Source: CAYOEJ01 sp964403015 (GTDB lineage Bacteria; Actinomycetota; Actinomycetes; Actinomycetales; Actinomycetaceae). From it: 40,388 nt of DNA. Below, in pieces: positions 1 through 8,419 of the stretch. The translations under genes were made by a program, and so were the position numbers. The stretch spans positions 1-40,388 of the forward strand of contig CAYOEJ010000014.1 of assembly GCA_964403015.1 (NCBI GenBank), written 5' to 3'. The notes beneath the pieces are model-generated. The model ran no database searches, was not told where the DNA came from, and worked only from the letters and a program-made list of their open reading frames with translations. Each line of letters begins with the position of its first letter. Within the stretch, counting starts at the first letter, position 1.

Positions 1-1
1 C

Positions 2-379
2 TTGGGCGATGAGGTGCGCGTAACCGTTATTGCCGCCGGATTCGACGAGTCCGAAGACTACCTCGTACAGGAACTGGAGCGTACCCCCGGACAGGTCAAC
101 CGCCGCGAGGAGCAGGCTCCGGTCCAGCCGGCTGCACCAGCTCAGCAGCAGTACCACCAGCCTCAGCAGGGGCAGCAGTACGGACAATCGCAGCAGGCAC
201 AGGCACAGGACCAAGATCAGGGCGCACACCGTCCCAGCGTCTCCGGCGGTGACGTCGCTACTCCTGCCGCAGGCAGCCAGCGACCCACGTCATTGGACGT
301 GCCGCCAGCTTTCGAAGAAGAGCAGGGAAAGCGTCGCCCAGACCTCGACATCCCGCCGTTCCTCTTTGACGACAAGTAG
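2..379 (+). CDS. ftsZ: Cell division protein FtsZ, C-terminal part (5' end outside window)
   Basis: FtsZ is the tubulin-like GTPase that forms the cytokinetic ring. Only the last ~125 residues are in the window, and the reading frame is open to the left edge. The visible part starts with the end of the globular domain (GDEVRVTVIAAGFD, a well conserved FtsZ strand). A long Gln/Pro-rich linker follows (residues ~45-75, many QQ pairs). The protein ends with the actinobacterial C-terminal conserved peptide (PDLDIPPFLFDDK), which binds partners such as SepF. A strong hairpin terminator lies 18 nt after the stop, so ftsZ ends its own transcription unit. The following genes pgeF, sepF, yggT and divIVA give the classic actinobacterial division cluster. 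Identity is secure; the linker is richer in Gln than usual. Confidence 0.95.
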   Translation: MGDEVRVTVIAAGFDESEDYLVQELERTPGQVNRREEQAPVQPAAPAQQQYHQPQQGQQYGQSQQAQAQDQDQGAHRPSVSGGDVATPAAGSQRPTSLDVPPAFEEEQGKRRPDLDIPPFLFDDK

Positions 380-396
380 GCCCGTCTGACTCCAAC

Positions 397-432
397 TATC
401 CCCGGATCCGCCATGGATCCGGGGATACTTTT
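397..432 (+). terminator. Rho-independent terminator after ftsZ
   Basis: A perfect 13-bp inverted repeat (TATCCCCGGATCC and its complement) encloses a 5-nt loop (GCCAT) and is followed by CTTTT. It lies between the ftsZ stop and the pgeF start. The ATG at 413 belongs to this hairpin and is not a likely start codon. Confidence 0.85.
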
Positions 433-448
433 CGTCCACAATAGTCCC

Positions 449-1231
449 ATGGATGAATCGCGAACGAGCAGGGTCAGCTGGGTCGATATCGGGACCGGGG
501 ATTGCTTGCGGATTGGTTTTACCTCACGGCATGGCGGCGCCTCTGGTGGTGACTTTTCGAGTCTTAACCTCGGCTTTCACGTTGCCGATGATCCCGACGA
601 CGTGGCGAGTAATCGCGAGACTCTCCAACTGGAAGTGGGTTCGGACATCGTCTGGATGAGTCAAACTCACGGAGCCACCATAAGGAATGCGGCTGAGTCG
701 ACGCTGGGATCACGTGGTTATTTGAGCGTGGGGGAAGCTGATGCGATCATCGTCGATCAAGAAGTCGGCAAAGCCGTCGCCGCCGCTGTCATGGTTGCTG
801 ATTGCATCCCACTCGTTATCGCCGATCCGGTCAATGTTCGGGGAGCGGTCGTGCACGTGGGTCGCGCGGGATTAGAGCTCGGGATCGCGCCGAAGGTGGT
901 GGCGGAGCTCGTGAGAACTGGCTCTCTGCATGCGGATCTCGTAGCCGTCATGGGTCCATCGATTTGCGGTCGATGCTACGAGATTCCACAGGATATGGTG
1001 GATCGCATTGCCACCGATAACCCGCGAGCACGCAGTGAAACCCGCTGGGGAACCCCTGCCTTGGACGTGCCGAACGCACTGGAGGCGCAGCTTGAAGGCG
1101 TCGGTGTCCCGCGAATTTTCCGACATTCGGCGTGCACGTTTGAAGATGAGGCTTACTTTTCCCACCGACACTCGTCGAATGAGGGCAAGCACTCGGGCAG
1201 GTTTGCCGGAATCCTTCAAATTCAAGGGTAG
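449..1231 (+). CDS. pgeF: PgeF/YfiH-family polyphenol oxidase (peptidoglycan editing factor)
   Basis: This is a DUF152/PgeF-family protein of 260 aa, the normal size. Family members bind zinc or copper; in E. coli PgeF removes wrongly incorporated serine-containing peptidoglycan precursors. Visible hallmarks are TSRHGGAS near the N-terminus, NLGFHVADDPDDVASNRE, QTHGATI, VADCIPLV, VHVGRAG (usually VHAGWRG) and the C-terminal HSACTFED and SHRHSSNEG. The His of QTHG, the Cys of ADCIP and the His of VHVG are the expected metal ligands. I chose ATG 449 rather than the in-frame ATG 413, because 413 lies inside the ftsZ terminator and the family alignment begins after 449. There is no ribosome-binding site; CACAAT at 437-442 ends 6 nt before ATG, which suggests a leaderless mRNA. 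Confidence 0.85.
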   Translation: MDESRTSRVSWVDIGTGDCLRIGFTSRHGGASGGDFSSLNLGFHVADDPDDVASNRETLQLEVGSDIVWMSQTHGATIRNAAESTLGSRGYLSVGEADAIIVDQEVGKAVAAAVMVADCIPLVIADPVNVRGAVVHVGRAGLELGIAPKVVAELVRTGSLHADLVAVMGPSICGRCYEIPQDMVDRIATDNPRARSETRWGTPALDVPNALEAQLEGVGVPRIFRHSACTFEDEAYFSHRHSSNEGKHSGRFAGILQIQG

Positions 1232-1326
1232 AGCAAGGAGCGACACACCATTGCAAATGCTGGGATTGTGCTGATGCCTCGCATAGCTTTGAGGAAGCAT
1301 GCAAATACACCCAGAAAGAGATCGCC

Positions 1327-1737
1327 ATGGGAATCTTTGACCGAATCACCGCGAAAGCAACTCCGTATGAGGACGATTACGACTTCATCGAGGGTGAAGA
1401 CTACGACGAGTCTGAATACTATGACGAGGACGCCGATGTCGCTCCGATTCGCTCGCTCCCTTCCACTCCGCAGATCGCTCGCATCGTTACGGTTTGGGTA
1501 TCTGATTACAAGGAAGTAAAGGATTTCGCCACGGAATTCCGCAACGGATTGCCAGTGGTACTTAATCTCTCTGACGCCGGCAACACCGAGCGCGCTCGTA
1601 TCGTAGATTTCGCCGTGGGCCTGTGCTTCGGACTCGAGGGTGTTTTCAGCCGAATCTCTGACGATGTGTTCCTCTTGACCCCGAACAGCGTGAAGCTCGA
1701 TTCGCGTGGCGTGGACGCAGGGCACAACTTCGCCTGA
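1327..1737 (+). CDS. sepF: Cell division protein SepF
   Basis: SepF anchors FtsZ filaments to the membrane and is the main FtsZ membrane tether in actinobacteria. The 136-aa product has the N-terminal amphipathic segment (MGIFDRITAK), an acidic Asp/Glu/Tyr-rich linker (residues ~15-40) and the compact C-terminal domain with DYKEVKDFATEFRNGLPVVLNL, ending at the GxxxRISDDVFLLTP region. A GAAAGAG ribosome-binding site precedes ATG 1327. The stop codon overlaps the yggT start by one base (TGATG), so the two are translationally coupled. In related genomes yggS lies between pgeF and sepF; here only 95 bp separate them. Confidence 0.95.
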   Translation: MGIFDRITAKATPYEDDYDFIEGEDYDESEYYDEDADVAPIRSLPSTPQIARIVTVWVSDYKEVKDFATEFRNGLPVVLNLSDAGNTERARIVDFAVGLCFGLEGVFSRISDDVFLLTPNSVKLDSRGVDAGHNFA

Positions 1738-2024
1738 TGAGCACGCTTGGGGCAATCGTATTCTGGGCATGCCAGCTATACACGCTCATACTTATTGGAC
1801 GAGTCATTCTCGATCTCGTGCAGATGCTTGCACGAGATTGGCAGCCATCAAGTTTCATCATTGTGGTTGCCAATCTCATCTATAAGCTCACCGACCCGCC
1901 ACTGCGCTTCCTCGGCAGGTTCATTCCACCGTTGCGGATGGGCGGAGTGGCGTTAGATCTTGGGTTCATCGTGCTTTTCTTTGGTGTCCAATTTATCCAA
2001 GCTTTTGCGCGATCGCTCCTGTAG
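1737..2024 (+). CDS. yggT: YggT family membrane protein
   Basis: A 95-aa integral membrane protein with two hydrophobic blocks (residues ~5-30 and ~70-92) separated by the family motif YKLTDPPLRFLGRFIPP. YggT proteins are conserved beside sepF and divIVA in Gram-positive bacteria; a role in division or envelope organisation is inferred from context, and no activity is established. The start overlaps the sepF stop by one base. The 152 bp that follow, before divIVA, are AT-richer than the genes but I could not assign a promoter in them with confidence. Confidence 0.88.
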   Translation: MSTLGAIVFWACQLYTLILIGRVILDLVQMLARDWQPSSFIIVVANLIYKLTDPPLRFLGRFIPPLRMGGVALDLGFIVLFFGVQFIQAFARSLL

Positions 2025-2176
2025 TGGGTCGAATTTCGCTGCTAGACGCGCGGATGTGTGACAAATAAAACTCGACATTTAGACAAGTAGTGGGCGTTAG
2101 GCCCATTCCTCTAGTAATCTTGCGAATTAGGCGCTACAAACGCGCTGTCAGAATTTTCTATCACGAGGTGAACACC

Positions 2177-2767
2177 ATGGCTCAGCTCACGGAACACGAC
2201 GTCGTCAATATGCGCTTCAAGGAACCGAAGCGCGTTGAGGAAGGGTACGACCAAGATGAGGTCGACTTTTTCCTAGACGAGGTCGCCGAGACGATCGCTG
2301 CACTAACCAAGGACAAGAGCGAGCTTGAGGGCAAGCTTCAGGCCGCCGAGGCTCGCGTAACAGAGCTCGAGAACGCTTCAGGGCAGACCCAGCCGCAGGC
2401 AAACAACGCCTCACCGGCAGAGGCTACCTCTACTGCAGCGTTTGCTCCCGTTGAGGGACAGTCCGATGACGCCACCAGCGCCACCGGTATGCTCGCACTT
2501 GCTCAGCGTCTGCACGATGAGCATGTGGCAAATGGCAAGGCAGAGAGCGAGCGTCTTATCGCTGATGCAGAGTCTGAAAAGACCCGCATCATCACCGAGG
2601 CTGAGGACATCCACAACCGAACCCTCACCAAGCTTGAAGAAGAGCGCGGCCTACTCGAGCGCAAGATTGCAGAGCTTCGTGAATTTGAGCGTGATTACCG
2701 CACACGTCTGAAGAGCTACCTCGAGTCGCTACTTCAGAATGTGGATTCACAGGCTCAGCAGGGCTAA
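2177..2767 (+). CDS. divIVA: DivIVA/Wag31 polar growth scaffold protein
   Basis: DivIVA (Wag31 in mycobacteria) is the coiled-coil protein that marks cell poles and septa and organises wall synthesis in actinobacteria. The 196-aa product has the N-terminal DivIVA domain (LTEHDVVNMRFKEPKRVEEGYDQDEVDFFLDEV), a first coiled coil to about residue 65, a Pro/Ala/Ser/Thr-rich spacer (~65-105) and a second coiled coil to the C-terminus. It is shorter than M. tuberculosis Wag31, mainly in the spacer. The ATG at 2177 is preceded by GAGGTG and starts exactly at the conserved MAQLTEHDV. The upstream in-frame codon at 2090 would add 29 residues with no family resemblance. A perfect hairpin terminator follows. 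Confidence 0.95.
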   Translation: MAQLTEHDVVNMRFKEPKRVEEGYDQDEVDFFLDEVAETIAALTKDKSELEGKLQAAEARVTELENASGQTQPQANNASPAEATSTAAFAPVEGQSDDATSATGMLALAQRLHDEHVANGKAESERLIADAESEKTRIITEAEDIHNRTLTKLEEERGLLERKIAELREFERDYRTRLKSYLESLLQNVDSQAQQG

Positions 2768-2780
2768 GAATTAAACACTC

Positions 2781-2810
2781 AAGAGGAGGGCGCGAAAGTG
2801 CCCTCCTCTT
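2781..2810 (+). terminator. Terminator after divIVA
   Basis: Perfect 11-bp stem (AAGAGGAGGGC / GCCCTCCTCTT), extended by a G-T and a C-G pair closing a GAAA tetraloop. No long T run follows. It separates divIVA from lspA. Confidence 0.75.
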
Positions 2811-2821
2811 GCATGCTGAGT

Positions 2822-2833
2822 TAGGCTTTACGC
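2822..2833 (+). promoter_or_regulatory. Putative -10 box of a leaderless lspA promoter
   Basis: TAGGCT at 2822-2827 is followed by exactly 6 nt and the GTG start of lspA, with no ribosome-binding site. No convincing -35 is visible; the position it would occupy lies in the divIVA terminator. Confidence 0.5.
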
Positions 2834-3436
2834 GTGCTATCTAAACGTCGCTTGTTGTTCGTCCCGCTCTTGCTCGGATTGCTCGTCGCAGCAATTGACC
2901 AGATATCGAAGCATTGGGCTCTGGGCGCGCTGCAGGGCGGCAAGGTTATCCCCATCATCGGTGACTTTCTCAGCTTCAAACTGACCTTCAATTCTGGTGC
3001 GGCGTTCTCATTTGGAGACGGCACCACGTGGATCTTTACCATCATCGCATTCCTGGTGGTTCTGGCGATTCCGTACTTTCTCACCCGTTCGCAGTCTTTC
3101 CTTCTTAATGTCATTCTTGGGATCGTCTGGGGCGGAGCTCTTGGAAATCTCATCGATCGAATATTCCGCGCGCCAGGATTTGCCGAGGGCCACGTTGTTG
3201 ATTTCATCAATTACAACGGCTGGTTCATTGGCAATATTGCCGACATCGCGCTCGTTCTTGGACTCATTGCGGTCGTCGTTATCGAGTTCTTTATAAGCGG
3301 AGATCACACGGATGCCGAACCTATCGCTGACGAGCCTGACTCGACCGAAACTTCAGTAGTGTCGGAAGACGCCGTCGTCGACGACTCTCAGCCCCACCAA
3401 GATAACTCCCACAAGGGCGCGGGCTCCCATGACTAA
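2834..3436 (+). CDS. lspA: Lipoprotein signal peptidase LspA
   Basis: LspA is the membrane aspartyl protease that removes the signal peptide from prolipoproteins after diacylglyceryl transfer. The 200-aa protein has four hydrophobic segments and the family blocks FNSGAAFSFGDG (residues ~52-63), GGALGNLIDR (~100-109), VVDFIN (~121-126) and IADIAL (~135-140). The catalytic aspartates are D123 and D137. A ~45-residue acidic tail after the last membrane segment is an actinobacterial addition. The start is GTG with a -10-like TAGGCT 6 nt upstream, so translation is probably leaderless. The 3' end overlaps rluD by 8 bp. Lipoproteins in this window (ZnuA and the protein at 25335) would be substrates. 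Confidence 0.95.
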   Translation: MLSKRRLLFVPLLLGLLVAAIDQISKHWALGALQGGKVIPIIGDFLSFKLTFNSGAAFSFGDGTTWIFTIIAFLVVLAIPYFLTRSQSFLLNVILGIVWGGALGNLIDRIFRAPGFAEGHVVDFINYNGWFIGNIADIALVLGLIAVVVIEFFISGDHTDAEPIADEPDSTETSVVSEDAVVDDSQPHQDNSHKGAGSHD

Positions 3437-4355
3437 GGCGACCTACTATGTTCCAGAGGGTTTCGCAGGTGCGCGTGTGGATGCCGCACTGGCGAAGATG
3501 ACGGGGCTCTCTCGATCCCGGTGTGCCGATCTGATTGCGGAGAGAAAGGTCTGGCTGGGCGGCGTCGTCCCTGGCAAGTCCGACCGTGTCGAGGCGGACG
3601 CCCTGTTGGAGGTCGATCTGCCCGAACCGCCCTCGGAGGAGCCACGGCTCACCCCGGTGGACGGCATGACAGTTCTTTATGAGGACGACGACATCATTGT
3701 GGTAGACAAGCCCGTGGGTGTCGCAGCACACGCGTCATTGAACTTTGAAGGACCAAATGTTTTAGGGGCGCTTTTGGCAGCGGGTGTTCGGCTCACGACG
3801 TCGGGTCCGCCCGAGCGCAAGGGTATCGTCCATCGCCTTGACGTGGGAACCTCTGGTTGTATGGCGGTTGCCAAATCGGAACTCGCGTACACGATGTTGA
3901 AGCGTGCTTTTCGAGATCGTACGGTCACCAAGATCTATCACGCACTCGTCCAGGGGCATCCCGACCCCAGTGTTGGCACTATTGAGGCGCCTATCGGGCG
4001 GGACATGCGCCACCAGTGGAAAATGGGCGTTCGAGCAGATGGCAAGCATGCTGTCACGCACTATGACGCCATTGAAGCCATGGCCGGTGCCACCCTGGTC
4101 GAGGTGAAACTTGAAACGGGACGCACCCATCAGATCCGCGTTCATATGGCTGCGATCAAGCATCCGTGCGTGGGGGACGACATGTATGGAGCCGATCCCG
4201 TCCTCTCGGCAAAGCTCGGTCTCGGTAGGCAGTGGTTGCATGCCGTGCGGCTAGGCTTCGCACATCCGCGCACGGGCGAGTATATGGAATTTGAATCGGA
4301 GTATCCGGACGATCTTCGTTCGGCACTCGATGCAATGCGAGAAGGCGCTCTGTGA
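3429..4355 (+). CDS. rluD: RluD/RluC-family 23S rRNA pseudouridine synthase
   Basis: This enzyme converts uridines in 23S rRNA to pseudouridine. The 308-aa protein has an N-terminal S4 RNA-binding domain (residues ~12-65), then the RluA-type catalytic domain. The signature HRLDVGTSG carries the catalytic Asp138, and ETGRTHQIRVHMA is a second family block. It overlaps lspA by 8 bp and the next gene by one base, so lspA-rluD-acetyltransferase form an operon. The lspA-rluD-dnaE order is typical of actinobacteria. The RluD-type reaction is certain; the exact target position cannot be read from the sequence. Confidence 0.92.
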   Translation: MTKATYYVPEGFAGARVDAALAKMTGLSRSRCADLIAERKVWLGGVVPGKSDRVEADALLEVDLPEPPSEEPRLTPVDGMTVLYEDDDIIVVDKPVGVAAHASLNFEGPNVLGALLAAGVRLTTSGPPERKGIVHRLDVGTSGCMAVAKSELAYTMLKRAFRDRTVTKIYHALVQGHPDPSVGTIEAPIGRDMRHQWKMGVRADGKHAVTHYDAIEAMAGATLVEVKLETGRTHQIRVHMAAIKHPCVGDDMYGADPVLSAKLGLGRQWLHAVRLGFAHPRTGEYMEFESEYPDDLRSALDAMREGAL

Positions 4356-4810
4356 TGGAAGCACTGAGAGTTCAAGATCCGGCCGAGCTTGAGCGGTGCT
4401 GGTTAATTCGCACCGAGGTTTTCGTTGAGGAGCAAAAAGTTCCAGCCGACGAAGAAATCGACGACCTTGATTTAGCGCCGACGACGATCCACGCGTTGGT
4501 TGTTGACGGCGGGGTGGATGTGGGCACTGGTCGCGTCCTGTTCGACCAGCCCGGCCAGGTTCATATTGGGCGAGTTGCAGTTCGAAAATGTGCGCGCGGA
4601 CAAGGCGTTGGTAAGTTCCTCATGGCCAAGCTCCATGAACTGGCACTTGATGAATATGCAGACGGGGGAGACCTGGTGGTCGAACTCTCCGCGCAAGAAT
4701 CTGCGCTCAACTTTTATCGGACTCTCGGATACGAGGTTAAGGACGGCCGCCGTTATCTCGATGCTGGAATCGTTCACCAGGACATGTTTCTTCGCCTTTC
4801 TCGGATGTAA
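4355..4810 (+). CDS. GNAT family N-acetyltransferase
   Basis: A 151-aa GCN5-related acetyltransferase that would use acetyl-CoA; its substrate is unknown. The N-terminal block RTEVFVEEQKVPADEEIDDLD is typical of the ElaA/YjcF-like branch. The acetyl-CoA pyrophosphate loop is RGQGVG (residues ~87-92, motif Q/RxxGxG), and the C-terminal block is SALNFYRTLGYE. I chose ATG 4355, which overlaps the rluD stop by one base; GTG 4352 would add one residue. The gene is the last in the lspA-rluD run, and 71 bp separate it from dnaE. Confidence 0.85.
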   Translation: MEALRVQDPAELERCWLIRTEVFVEEQKVPADEEIDDLDLAPTTIHALVVDGGVDVGTGRVLFDQPGQVHIGRVAVRKCARGQGVGKFLMAKLHELALDEYADGGDLVVELSAQESALNFYRTLGYEVKDGRRYLDAGIVHQDMFLRLSRM

Positions 4811-4868
4811 AGTCTTTCTGCGAAGTGTGAGAAAGCGGTTCGCCGGGGAAAGTGTCGGGGCACGTTTG

Positions 4869-4881
4869 TAGACTGGGGAGC
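4869..4881 (+). promoter_or_regulatory. Putative -10 box of a leaderless dnaE promoter
   Basis: TAGACT at 4869-4874 lies 7 nt before the dnaE ATG. GGGGAG at 4876-4880 is only one base from the ATG, too close to act as a ribosome-binding site. No -35 was recognised. Confidence 0.5.
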
Positions 4882-7800
4882 ATGAAGAACTTCGCTCACC
4901 TCCACGTGCATACGGATTACTCGCTGCTTGATGGTGCGGCGAAGATTAACAAGCTGGTAGCTGAGGTTGCAGCGCAGAATCAGCCAGCCGTTGCGATGAC
5001 CGATCACGGATACCTTTTTGGTGCCTTCGAGTTTTACAAGGCAGCAAAGGCTGCAGGAGTGAAGCCGATTATCGGTGTTGAAGCGTATATGACGCCCGGA
5101 ACGTCTCGCTTTGATACGTCGCGCGTGCTGTGGGGAACCGAGGCGCAGCGTAAGGATGACGTCTCGGCGCGTGGTTCGTACACGCACATGACGCTGCTGA
5201 GCGAGAATAACACCGGCATGCACAATCTTTTCCGGATGAACTCTCTCGCTTCGCTCGAGGGGCAAATGGGAAAGTATCCGCGTATGGACCGCGATCTGCT
5301 CGAGACGTACCACGAGGGTCTCATCGGAACGGCCGGTTGCCCTTCTGGAGAGATCCAAACCCGCCTGCGTCTCGGCCACTTCGATGAGGCACTTCGTGCG
5401 GCGGGCGAGCTTCAGGACATTTTTGGTAAGGATAATTTCTTCGTTGAGGTCATGGACCATGGCATCGATATCGAGCGCCGCGTCCAAAAGGAGCTCCTCG
5501 AGGTGGCTGCGAAAATTGACGCGCCGCTCATTGCAACCAATGATTCACACTATGTGAGACGCGAGGATGCCAAGATTCAGGACGCGATGCTGTGCATCAA
5601 CTCTGGCTCCACTCTCATGGATCCTGATCGCTTCAAATTTGACGGTGAGGGGTACTATCTCCGTTCGTCGAAAGAGATGGCGGATCTGTTCGGTGATCTG
5701 CCGGGCGCCATCGAGAACACGCTCCTCATTGCTGAGCGCTGCAATATCTCCTTCCAGACCACCGCGGAGGGCGCAAACTATATGCCGGAGTTTCCGGTTC
5801 CGCCGGGGGAGGATGAGACCTCGTGGTTCATTCGGGAAGTTGAGAACGGTCTCCACGAACGCTACGGCGATGTGATCCCAGATGATGTTCGGCAGCGCGC
5901 GAAGTACGAAACGGACGTCATTCTCAAGATGGGCTTCCCGGGATACTTCCTCGTGGTCTCCGATTACATTAAGTGGGCGCGCCGCCAAGGAATCCGCGTT
6001 GGCCCCGGCCGTGGTTCAGGAGCTGGATCAATGGTCGCCTACGCGCTTGAGATTACGCAGCTTGATCCGATTAAGCATGATCTGCTCTTCGAGAGGTTCC
6101 TTAATCCGGAACGAATTTCGATGCCAGACCTCGATATTGACTTTGACGATCGTCGTCGAGATGAGGTCATCGCCTATGTTGAGGATAAGTACGGCAAGGA
6201 TAAAGTTGCTCAGGTGGTGACCTTCGGAACTCTCAAGTCGAAGGCTGCACTGAAGGACTCCGCTCGAGTTTTGGGTTACCCCTACGAGATGGGTGACCGA
6301 CTCACTAAGGCGATGCCTCCCACAATCATGGGCAAGGATATTCCGGTTAATCAGATCTATGACAAGAGTGCGCCGCGCTACAACGAGGCGGGGGAATTCC
6401 GTGCGGTGGTCGATTCTGACCCAGATGCACGCAAGGTCTTTGATCTCGCTCTTGGTCTCGAGGGGCTTGTGCGGCAAACCGGCGTACATGCCTGTGCCGT
6501 CATCATGTCCTCAACAACGTTGACGGACGTCATTCCCGTGATGAAGCGGGTACAAGACGGCGCCATTATTACCCAGTTCGAATATCCCGAGTGCGAAGAA
6601 CTTGGGTTGATCAAGATGGACTTCCTTGGCCTCTCCAACCTCACCGTGATCGAAGGCGCTCTCGAGAATATTCGTAATAACTCCAAAGAAGCACCGGATA
6701 TTGATGCGATTCCGCTCGATGACAAGAAGACGTACGAACTACTTGCCCATGCCGATACCCTAGGAATCTTCCAGCTTGATGGGAGCGGCATGCGTTCACT
6801 GCTGAAGCAGATGAAGATGGATAAGTTTGATGACATCTCTGCGGTATCAGCGCTCTACCGGCCCGGCCCAATGGGTGCCAACTCCCATATCAATTACGCG
6901 TTGCGTAAGAACGGACTGCAAGAAAAGACTCCGATCCACCCCGAGCTGGCGGAGCCACTCGAAGAGATTCTGGGTAACACCCACGGCCTGATCGTTTTCC
7001 AGGAGCAGGTCATGCGTATTGCGCAAAAACTTGCCGGGTTCTCGCTTGGCCAAGCAGATATTCTGCGTAAGGCCATGGGTAAGAAGAAGGCGGATGTTCT
7101 GCAGCAACAGTTCCAAGGATTCTCCGATGGCATGACTGCCAACGGATACTCCGCGGCGGCAATCAACACCCTGTGGGAAATCCTCGTCCCATTCTCTTCC
7201 TATGCGTTTAACAAGTCGCATTCGGAAGCGTATGCGCTGGTCTCCTACCAGACCGCCTACCTGAAGGCCCATTTCCCGGTGGAGTTTATGGCGGCCTTGC
7301 TGACGTCCAATAGGTCGAACAAGGATAAGGTGGCCACGTACCTTGCGGAGTGCCGCCGGATGAAGGTTCGAGTACTGGTACCCGACGTGAATGAGTCGAT
7401 GGCAGATTACTCCGCCGCTGGAGATGAGATTCGTGTGGGTCTTTCAGCGATCCGCAATGTTGGCTCAAATGTGGTGGAGGGAATCATTCAGGCTCGCGAG
7501 GAGAAGGGTGCCTTCACCTCGTTCCAAGACTTCCTTGACAAGGTGCCGTTGCCCGTGTGTAATAAGCGAGCGATTGAGTGTCTCATTAAGGGCGGCGCGT
7601 TTGACAGTATTGAAAAGTCACGACGTGCGCTCTTGGCCATCGCGGAAGAGGCCGTTGACTCGGTTGTGTCCGTCAAACGAAACGAGGCAGCCGGTCAGTT
7701 CGATCTCTTTGGGGACATGGGAGCGGTCGTCGGCGGCGGTTTTGACGTGGTCGTTCCGGATATTCCAGAGTGGGACAAGAAGGAAAAGCTCAACATTGAG

Positions 7801-8412
7801 CGAGACATGCTGGGATTGTATGTCTCTGACCATCCCTTGTCGGGAATGGAAACGTTCCTCAATAGAGCCGCAGACTCGACAGTTGTTGGCCTGATTGATG
7901 ACGCCGATATTACCGACGGCGCCTCGGTCACCATTGCCGGTCTTATCACCAACGTCCAAACTCGAATCTCACAAAAGAGTGGCAAGACATGGGCAACAGT
8001 TCTCCTTGAGGACCTCACTGGATCTATCGAAGTGAACTTCTTCCCGGCCACATATCAGACCGTCTCTTCCATGCTCATCAAGGATTCCGTCGTTGTGGTT
8101 AAAGCGCGTGTATCGCTCCGTGAAAGCGGCTTGCAGCTCAATGCTCATGAGATGTCATTGCCGCAAGCAAGCGATATAGAGGTCAATGCTCCCGTCGATC
8201 TACAGTTGCCTGAGCGCATGTGCACGACGGAGCTTCTAGATGGACTAGCGAACCTGCTGAGTCGATACCCTGGCGGCGCTCCAGTGCGACTCCACGTGCG
8301 TCAGGCTCAGCAGACCAGCGTGGTCGAGCTGCACAGCAACTATAACGTTGCACCCGAACCGAGCCTCTTCGCAGACCTGAAGGTGTTACTTGGCCGCGAC
8401 TGTGTGATGTAG
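4882..8412 (+). CDS. dnaE: DNA polymerase III alpha subunit DnaE
   Basis: The replicative polymerase subunit, 1176 aa, full length for DnaE1. The N-terminus is a PHP domain (HLHVHTDYSLLDG, residues ~6-18, then TDHGYLFGAFEF). The polymerase core holds GPGRGSGAGS (~375) and the catalytic triad block PDLDIDFDD, with Asp416, 418 and 420. YAFNKSHSEAYALVSYQTA (~773-791) belongs to the fingers/tau-binding region. A helix-hairpin-helix segment follows, and an OB-fold (VTIAGLITNVQTRISQKSG) sits near residue 1015. ATG 4882 begins exactly at the conserved PHP start; the GTG 30 bp upstream adds nothing recognisable. The gene faces the S4-protein gene tail to tail with only 7 bp between stops. Confidence 0.97.
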   Translation: MKNFAHLHVHTDYSLLDGAAKINKLVAEVAAQNQPAVAMTDHGYLFGAFEFYKAAKAAGVKPIIGVEAYMTPGTSRFDTSRVLWGTEAQRKDDVSARGSYTHMTLLSENNTGMHNLFRMNSLASLEGQMGKYPRMDRDLLETYHEGLIGTAGCPSGEIQTRLRLGHFDEALRAAGELQDIFGKDNFFVEVMDHGIDIERRVQKELLEVAAKIDAPLIATNDSHYVRREDAKIQDAMLCINSGSTLMDPDRFKFDGEGYYLRSSKEMADLFGDLPGAIENTLLIAERCNISFQTTAEGANYMPEFPVPPGEDETSWFIREVENGLHERYGDVIPDDVRQRAKYETDVILKMGFPGYFLVVSDYIKWARRQGIRVGPGRGSGAGSMVAYALEITQLDPIKHDLLFERFLNPERISMPDLDIDFDDRRRDEVIAYVEDKYGKDKVAQVVTFGTLKSKAALKDSARVLGYPYEMGDRLTKAMPPTIMGKDIPVNQIYDKSAPRYNEAGEFRAVVDSDPDARKVFDLALGLEGLVRQTGVHACAVIMSSTTLTDVIPVMKRVQDGAIITQFEYPECEELGLIKMDFLGLSNLTVIEGALENIRNNSKEAPDIDAIPLDDKKTYELLAHADTLGIFQLDGSGMRSLLKQMKMDKFDDISAVSALYRPGPMGANSHINYALRKNGLQEKTPIHPELAEPLEEILGNTHGLIVFQEQVMRIAQKLAGFSLGQADILRKAMGKKKADVLQQQFQGFSDGMTANGYSAAAINTLWEILVPFSSYAFNKSHSEAYALVSYQTAYLKAHFPVEFMAALLTSNRSNKDKVATYLAECRRMKVRVLVPDVNESMADYSAAGDEIRVGLSAIRNVGSNVVEGIIQAREEKGAFTSFQDFLDKVPLPVCNKRAIECLIKGGAFDSIEKSRRALLAIAEEAVDSVVSVKRNEAAGQFDLFGDMGAVVGGGFDVVVPDIPEWDKKEKLNIERDMLGLYVSDHPLSGMETFLNRAADSTVVGLIDDADITDGASVTIAGLITNVQTRISQKSGKTWATVLLEDLTGSIEVNFFPATYQTVSSMLIKDSVVVVKARVSLRESGLQLNAHEMSLPQASDIEVNAPVDLQLPERMCTTELLDGLANLLSRYPGGAPVRLHVRQAQQTSVVELHSNYNVAPEPSLFADLKVLLGRDCVM

Positions 8413-8419
8413 CGTCGTG

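Noticed and set aside
413..448. Upstream in-frame start for pgeF
   Set aside because: The ATG lies in the loop and arm of the ftsZ terminator, and the extra 12 residues do not match the PgeF family.
4774..5487. 237-codon open frame on the minus strand across the start of dnaE
   Set aside because: Antisense shadow of the DnaE PHP domain; the translation has no recognisable domain.
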